Assembly: GCA_030605805.1 (NCBI GenBank)
Contig: JAUWHQ010000061.1
Location: forward strand, 1-10,189
DNA from: Methanosarcinales archaeon
Lineage (GTDB): Archaea; Halobacteriota; Methanosarcinia; Methanosarcinales; Methanogasteraceae
Direction of reading: 5' to 3'
DNA: 10,189 nucleotides
Numbering within the stretch: position 1 is the first letter of the stretch; every line of letters starts with the position of its first letter. Under the pieces are notes generated by a model. It saw nothing but the letters and a program-made list of their open reading frames with translations, ran no database searches and was not told where the DNA came from. Of the stretch, positions 6,766 through 10,189 are shown in pieces. The position numbers and the translations under genes are program-made.

Positions 6766-6792
6766 CATGTTGGACATGTTGGACACGTTGAA
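6766..6792. repeat. Three tandem 9-bp repeats upstream of the Fe-S protein gene
   Basis: CATGTTGGA is present twice exactly (6766-6774, 6775-6783) and once with two changes, CACGTTGAA (6784-6792). They lie 47-73 bases before the chosen start of the Fe-S/comD pair and directly upstream of a TTTATG element (minus strand) that could be its TATA box, so they sit where an archaeal activator or BRE-overlapping repressor would bind. Confidence 0.5.
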
Positions 6793-6824
6793 TGCCTGCG
6801 CCCGGACTCAAAACTTGCAATCAC

Positions 6825-7136
6825 CTACACCGTGACTATGATGATCAGATCGTGCAGAAAATTGAACAATCCCAGAAAAACTGACGAGAATGCGGCATAC
6901 GCCCAGAAAGGAGTTATCTCACGCTTGCGCATGTAATAATATCCGGTGGCAAGTGTCGCCCATATCATGCTGAAGAACAGAACCGCGCCATAATCACCAA
7001 TCCCGATGAAGAAACGAAGCAATGGGTTGCATTCATAGAATAAACCGGTTTTCATGTAGTGAATGGTTAAAACGAACGTCATAGTGCTGAACACAAAACC
7101 GAGTATGAAAACAATATCCAGGAACTTCAATCTCAT
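6825..7136 (-). CDS. Small integral membrane protein, DUF5658-like
   Basis: A 103-residue hydrophobic protein with three likely membrane helices: about 6-26, 46-66 and 75-101. The DIVFILGFVFSTMTFVLTIH segment followed by GLFYECNPLLRF has the D...T...G..E.NPL pattern I associate with DUF5658, a family of unknown function. A basic loop MRKRE (69-73) separates helices 2 and 3. The ATG at 7136 lacks a good Shine-Dalgarno but overlaps the stop of a 22-codon ORF upstream (ATGA), so re-initiation is plausible. It ends 105 bases before the Fe-S gene on the same strand. Function unknown. Confidence 0.75.
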   Translation of the reverse strand: MRLKFLDIVFILGFVFSTMTFVLTIHYMKTGLFYECNPLLRFFIGIGDYGAVLFFSMIWATLATGYYYMRKREITPFWAYAAFSSVFLGLFNFLHDLIIIVTV

Positions 7137-7201
7137 GATTCTTTGCGCGGTATGATCGCACCGCCCGAGTCGGTGAGGAATTGCGCCCTCCGTAAAGTCA
7201 T
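7133..7201 (-). CDS. Tiny ORF (22 codons) overlapping the membrane-protein start
   Basis: The ATG at 7201 overlaps the stop of another tiny ORF (ATGA), and its own TGA overlaps the next ATG (ATGA). The peptide starts MTLRRAQFLTDSGG and ends IPRKES. No homologue is recognised. It could be a translated micro-gene, a coupling leader, or the second half of one small protein split by a frameshift with the ORF upstream. Confidence 0.35.
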   Translation of the reverse strand: MTLRRAQFLTDSGGAIIPRKES

Positions 7202-7278
7202 TGTACGATCCGGTCTGCCGCGGGATTAACCGCGAACATGTCCGGATTCCATGCCGGGTATCTCTTCATCGTATGCAT
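7198..7278 (-). CDS. Tiny ORF (26 codons) behind a strong TATA box
   Basis: The first ATG after the predicted transcription start. The peptide starts MHTMKRYPAWNPDMF and continues AVNPAADRIVQ; a second in-frame ATG lies at 7269. The upstream purine-rich GAGAGATG is only a weak ribosome site. Its TGA overlaps the next tiny ORF. It might be a real small protein, a regulatory leader peptide, or the first half of a frameshifted small gene. Confidence 0.35.
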   Translation of the reverse strand: MHTMKRYPAWNPDMFAVNPAADRIVQ

Positions 7279-7324
7279 CTTACATCTCTCTGAAACGTGT
7301 GTGCTTCTTCGCTGTTGTTTCAGG

Positions 7325-7342
7325 TAATATATAAACTTTTTG
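7325..7342 (-). promoter_or_regulatory. BRE/TATA promoter for the membrane-protein transcript
   Basis: On the minus strand the sequence reads GGCAAAAAGTTTATATATTA: a purine-rich BRE-like CAAAAAG followed by a consensus TTTATATA box. Transcription would begin near 7305, about 26 bases before the first tiny ORF and about 165 before the membrane protein, so the long leader is expected to be part of the mRNA. Confidence 0.6.
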
Positions 7343-7359
7343 CCAGTAAACACTCATCT

Positions 7360-7414
7360 AAAATAACAAATCAACATCAAGAATTGTTGGGTTAGCCGTT
7401 TGGGCAGAAACGGC
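7360..7414 (-). terminator. Probable transcription terminator of the eS6-TPR unit
   Basis: A perfect 7-bp stem (GCCGTTT 7395-7401, AAACGGC 7408-7414, 6-base loop) lies 14 bases past the TPR gene stop, followed on the minus strand by T-rich sequence including TTTGTTATTTT at about 7361-7371. Archaeal termination depends mainly on T tracts; the hairpin may add stability. Confidence 0.45.
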
Positions 7415-7428
7415 ATCAGTAGATAGGA

Positions 7429-8508
7429 TCAGGGCTCGGTATGGTCGTCATCAACACGAGTTTCATCAGCCGCGGGCAGATCCCCCTCGTCGCCTCCCGT
7501 GTTCTCGGCAGTCTGGTCGTATAACTCCTTAATCGACCTTGCCACCTCAGTCAGTTCCTCGTTTCCGGGATCGTACTCACCGACTTTCACGATCATCTCG
7601 GCTGCTTCCACGTATCTCCGCTTCCCGAGCAGAATCCTTGCGAGGTAGATACACGCATTCACATTATCCGGCTGGATGCGGAGGAGTTCTCTATACTCGT
7701 ATTCTGCTCTTTCATCATTTGTTTTGTACAACAACCGTGCGAGATTCTCTCTTGCAAGCAGGTAGTTAGGATCGAGCCGTATCGCAGATCTGTATTCGCG
7801 TTCAGCATCCTGTGTCTGATCGATGTCCTGAAGCAGGCTCGCAAGGTTGTTGTGCGCCACAGGATTATCCGGGTCGAGGCGGAGGCTGGTGTCGTATTCG
7901 CCTCTTGCCTCGGTGAGCCGGTCGCACAGGTGATACGTCATGGCAAGAAGCATGTGCAGGTGTGCGTCGCCGGGTGCTTGCTGCAGCACTGTTAGCAACT
8001 CACGGATCGCTTCGTCGTATCTGCCTGCATTCTTGAGCATCGTTGCAAAGCCCTTGCGCGCGTATGTGTGCTCGGGATGCTCGCCAAGGATGTTGCGGTA
8101 CTCAATCTCTGCTTTCACGTACTCGTTTCGTTTGCTCAGTAGGTCTGCAAGATTGACTCGCGCATGGACATATTTGGGATCGAGAAAGATCGCACGTTTG
8201 AAATGTTTCTCTGCCAGATCCAGATTCCCAAGCTCCTCCATAATCACGGCATAGTTGTTGTGTATTGCCGCGTTCTTCGGCTCGATGCGCAGCGCTTCCT
8301 CAAGAGTGTCCTTCGCTTCATCGAGTTTGCCCTGCTGGTGGAACAAGTCTCCGAGATTCGAATGGAATTGCGCGACGAACGGGTTTAAAAATATGGCACG
8401 TTCATACTCCCGTTCTGCCACATCCAACTTCCCCTGCTCATGCGCGGCGACCCCGCGCCTGAAACGCTCGTAAGGATCGTCTCCGAAGAGTTTCATGAAG
8501 TCAAACAT
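7429..8508 (-). CDS. Tetratricopeptide repeat protein
   Basis: A 359-residue soluble protein made almost entirely of about nine 34-residue TPR units, starting near residues 13, 47, 81, 115, 149, 183, 217, 251 and 284, with the usual A/G/F/Y/P positions (for example NNYAVIMEELGNLDLAEKHF, 84-103). The eighth unit is one residue short in its inter-helix turn. An acidic, disordered tail covers about 335-359. Such proteins are protein-protein scaffolds; no enzymatic domain is present. The start at 8508 is five bases after the eS6 stop, so it is translated from the same mRNA, which hints at a ribosome- or translation-related partner, though this is inference. A hairpin terminator follows. Confidence 0.9.
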   Translation of the reverse strand: MFDFMKLFGDDPYERFRRGVAAHEQGKLDVAEREYERAIFLNPFVAQFHSNLGDLFHQQGKLDEAKDTLEEALRIEPKNAAIHNNYAVIMEELGNLDLAEKHFKRAIFLDPKYVHARVNLADLLSKRNEYVKAEIEYRNILGEHPEHTYARKGFATMLKNAGRYDEAIRELLTVLQQAPGDAHLHMLLAMTYHLCDRLTEARGEYDTSLRLDPDNPVAHNNLASLLQDIDQTQDAEREYRSAIRLDPNYLLARENLARLLYKTNDERAEYEYRELLRIQPDNVNACIYLARILLGKRRYVEAAEMIVKVGEYDPGNEELTEVARSIKELYDQTAENTGGDEGDLPAADETRVDDDHTEP

Positions 8509-8513
8509 ACCGG

Positions 8514-8924
8514 CTATGATTCTCCGCCCGAATCCTCGTCCGAATCGCCACCAAGCAGCGAATCTACCGGTGTTGAGCCATAGTTTGCGATCGTTGTGTT
8601 GATCTGGACGATATCTCCTGCTATCTCAGACCCTCTGATCGATCGCCGCTTTCTAAGACCGCCCTCTCCCGGATGGAACCCGCATCCTCCTGTCACGAGG
8701 AGTTTTCTCCGCATGGACCCGGGAAGCGTGTTGCGCATCGGAAATCCGCCTTTGTCTGATCCGCCTGTAATCTTCAGCGTGTACCCGGCAAGTCCGACCG
8801 CGCTTCCATCGACCTCGCTGCCGATGGTTTTTCCGATGAATGTGCCGGCAGACGCGCCAGATACTTCTATCTGGTATGCTTTTCCTGTTTTTGTGTCCGA
8901 AACAACGACTCTGAAATCTGACAT
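8514..8924 (-). CDS. rps6e: 30S ribosomal protein eS6
   Basis: A 136-residue archaeal/eukaryotic small-subunit ribosomal protein. The family signature is clear: LKITGGSDKGGFPMRNTLPG (50-69), then MRRKLLVTGGCGFHPGEGG and RKRRSIRGSEIAGDIVQINT. The last ~14 residues form an acidic, glycine/serine-rich tail (GGDSDEDSGGES) that is slightly longer than the minimal archaeal protein. The ATG at 8924 has GGAG about nine bases upstream. It is first in a two-gene unit with the TPR protein. The leader up to the shared TATA element is about 105 bases and contains an inverted repeat and tandem repeats, leaving room for autoregulation. Confidence 0.96.
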   Translation of the reverse strand: MSDFRVVVSDTKTGKAYQIEVSGASAGTFIGKTIGSEVDGSAVGLAGYTLKITGGSDKGGFPMRNTLPGSMRRKLLVTGGCGFHPGEGGLRKRRSIRGSEIAGDIVQINTTIANYGSTPVDSLLGGDSDEDSGGES

Positions 8925-8983
8925 ATCTTAATTCTCCTGTGATTTTATCTGCTTTCTGTATTTCCTGTATTTTTTGGTGTTTC

Positions 8984-8996
8984 ACAAGTTTCTTGT
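8984..8996. repeat. Perfect inverted repeat in the eS6 leader
   Basis: ACAAG-TTT-CTTGT, a 5-bp palindrome with a 3-base spacer, about 60 bases upstream of the eS6 ATG. If transcription starts at the palindromic TATA box region it would form a small mRNA hairpin; equally it could be a protein-binding site. Its short length makes chance occurrence possible. Confidence 0.35.
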
Positions 8997-9001
8997 AATT
9001 G

Positions 9002-9031
9002 TTCCGGAATGCTCCGGAATGCTCTGGAATA
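9002..9031. repeat. Three tandem 10-bp repeats between the divergent eS6 and endonuclease Q genes
   Basis: TTCCGGAATG, CTCCGGAATG and CTCTGGAATA follow one another without spacer. The 10-bp period puts each copy on the same DNA face, and the core TTCCGGAA is itself palindromic. They sit about 20-50 bases upstream of the TATA box for the plus-strand gene, and near the predicted transcription start of eS6, a natural position for a regulator of either gene. Confidence 0.55.
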
Positions 9032-9049
9032 TGAAATAGGAGACGAATC

Positions 9050-9059
9050 CTTATATAAG
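9050..9059. promoter_or_regulatory. Palindromic TATA element for divergent genes
   Basis: CTTATATAAG is a perfect 10-bp palindrome. In the plus direction it predicts transcription from about 9080, matching the start of the endonuclease Q gene. In the minus direction it predicts a start near 9028 and a ~105-base eS6 leader; no better TATA box was seen closer to eS6. Direction would be set by the flanking BRE sequences. Confidence 0.55.
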
Positions 9060-9085
9060 TGTGCCCACCGATCTAAATGCGGATC

Positions 9086-10189
9086 ATGAACGTCAATGCA
9101 GACCTGCATATACACTCAAAATACTCGATGGCGACATCTAACAAGATGGATATGCCGACCATCGCACGGGAAGCGGCAAAGAAGGGGATCGACCTCGTAG
9201 GAACCGGAGATTGCCTGCATACAAGATGGCTGGACTCAATTAGGAAATTGCCAGAGTTAAACGGGGTATTTTCATTGAACAACACGTCTTTTGTGCTCAC
9301 GGTAGAAATCGAGGGTGCTCACCGGGTCCATCATCTGCTCATCGTCCCGTCCATCTCAAAAGCAGAGGAGTTGCGTGAGCGATTCCTGAAACACTCTCGC
9401 GATATCGATGCTGATGGGCGTCCCACCGTGGATCTGGGCGGCGCAGAGATTGCCGAGTATGCAAGAGAGGCTGGTGCCCTGATCGGACCGTGTCACGCCT
9501 TTACGCCGTGGACTGCGATGTATGCGTACCATGATTCGCTGGAAGACTGCTACCAGGACCTTGCAGGATATGTGTCGTTCGTGGAACTGGGTTTGAGCGC
9601 AGACTCGTCTTATGCAGACCGGATTTCCGAACTGCACCGCTTAACATTCCTCACAAACTCAGATGCCCACTCTCCCTGGCCCAACAAACTCGCCCGTGAG
9701 TTTAACCGGTTCGAGATGCCGGATATCACGTTTAACAACCTGAAAAAAGCGATCCTTCGGAAGAACGGTTGTAAACCGGTGCTGAATGTCGGGATGTTTC
9801 CTGAGGAAGGAAAATATAACGAATCTGCATGTATACGGTGTTTTAAGCGATATACACTTCAGGAATGTCTGATAAAGAAGTGGAGATGCACCTGCGGTGC
9901 AAGAATTAAAAAAGGTGTTCGCGACCGGGTAAACGAACTCGCTGACCTTCAGGCACCGGAACATCCTGACCACCGACCCGAATATCTCCATTTGATCCCG
10001 CTTGCCGAGATCATCGCGCTTGCTCTCGGGCATTCGAGCCCATACACAAAAGCAGTGCAGAGCGCGTGGAACGAACTGATCAAAAAACCCGGCAGCGAGA
10101 TCGCTGTGCTGGTGGATGCTGATATATCGGGTCTGGAAGGAGACCGGCGGATTGTGGATGCGATCAGGGCATTTCGGGAGGGGAGGGTG
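9086..10189 (+). CDS. Endonuclease Q-like PHP-domain DNA repair nuclease (partial, C-terminus cut)
   Basis: 368 residues are visible before the window ends; the family is usually about 400 or more. Endonuclease Q cleaves DNA 5' of deaminated bases (uracil, hypoxanthine) and abasic sites in archaea. The N-terminal PHP domain has the metal ligands: ADLHIHSKYSMATS (His8, His10), LVGTGDCLH (Asp42, His45), VEIEG (Glu74), His82-83, GPCHAFTPW (His137) and TNSDAHSPWP (Asp193, His195). A four-cysteine zinc finger follows (Cys249, 252, 268, 270), then a helical region with LHLIPLAEIIALALG, typical of the family. Start choice: the ATG at 9086 gives MNVNADLHIHS, matching family starts and the predicted transcript start; the ATG at 9077 would add three residues. 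No Shine-Dalgarno is seen, consistent with a leaderless mRNA. Confidence 0.9.
   Translation, partial: MNVNADLHIHSKYSMATSNKMDMPTIAREAAKKGIDLVGTGDCLHTRWLDSIRKLPELNGVFSLNNTSFVLTVEIEGAHRVHHLLIVPSISKAEELRERFLKHSRDIDADGRPTVDLGGAEIAEYAREAGALIGPCHAFTPWTAMYAYHDSLEDCYQDLAGYVSFVELGLSADSSYADRISELHRLTFLTNSDAHSPWPNKLAREFNRFEMPDITFNNLKKAILRKNGCKPVLNVGMFPEEGKYNESACIRCFKRYTLQECLIKKWRCTCGARIKKGVRDRVNELADLQAPEHPDHRPEYLHLIPLAEIIALALGHSSPYTKAVQSAWNELIKKPGSEIAVLVDADISGLEGDRRIVDAIRAFREGRV

Noticed and set aside
6720..6824. GTG-initiated N-terminal extension of the Fe-S protein containing repeated Pro-Thr-Cys
   Set aside because: The PTC repeats come from the tandem 9-mers in the promoter; the ATG at 6719 has AAGGA at the right distance and begins at the conserved domain.
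1..10189. CRISPR array, tRNA or rRNA genes
   Set aside because: No regularly spaced repeats of 25-40 bases, no cloverleaf with a GGTTCRA-type T arm, and no rRNA-like sequence were seen on either strand.

Overview
The window looks like chromosome from a euryarchaeon of the methanogen/alkane-oxidiser type. The archaeal markers are a full-length GatE (archaea-specific Glu-tRNA(Gln) amidotransferase subunit), ribosomal protein eS6, a geranylgeranyl reductase of the archaeal lipid pathway with its ferredoxin, an endonuclease Q homologue, and TATA boxes placed so that some transcripts would be nearly leaderless. ComD (sulfopyruvate decarboxylase alpha, coenzyme M biosynthesis) points to a methanogen or a methyl-CoM-reductase-bearing relative. 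The species cannot be fixed from this sequence.

Layout. Positions 1-322 hold no convincing gene. Positions 323-1957 are a small accessory block, all on the minus strand: a decayed coding remnant, a very AT-rich orphan protein with PD-(D/E)XK-nuclease-like motifs, and a PIN-domain toxin followed by a small putative antitoxin. Positions 1966-2246 are GC-rich and apparently non-coding.

From 2279 to 5522 a plus-strand operon runs gatE, a 56-residue 2x[4Fe-4S] ferredoxin and geranylgeranyl reductase. Both junctions are ATGA stop/start overlaps. It converges, with a 14-base gap, on a minus-strand pair: an uncharacterised Fe-S-domain protein and comD, 7 bases apart. Upstream of these, also on the minus strand, lie a small membrane protein (DUF5658-like) preceded by two tiny ATGA-linked ORFs and a strong BRE/TATA promoter. 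Next comes an eS6-TPR protein pair (5-base gap) ending at a hairpin. Finally, divergent from eS6, is an endonuclease Q-like PHP protein cut by the window end.

How the genes relate. Gene order suggests three functional units: tRNA-Gln charging joined to lipid saturation and its electron donor; CoM synthesis joined to an unknown Fe-S protein; and a ribosomal gene joined to a TPR scaffold and sharing a promoter region with a DNA-repair nuclease. The most unusual items are the AT-rich nuclease-like gene with its decayed upstream partner, the chain of tiny ORFs before the membrane protein, two sets of three-copy short tandem repeats at promoters, and a perfectly palindromic TATA element between eS6 and the nuclease.
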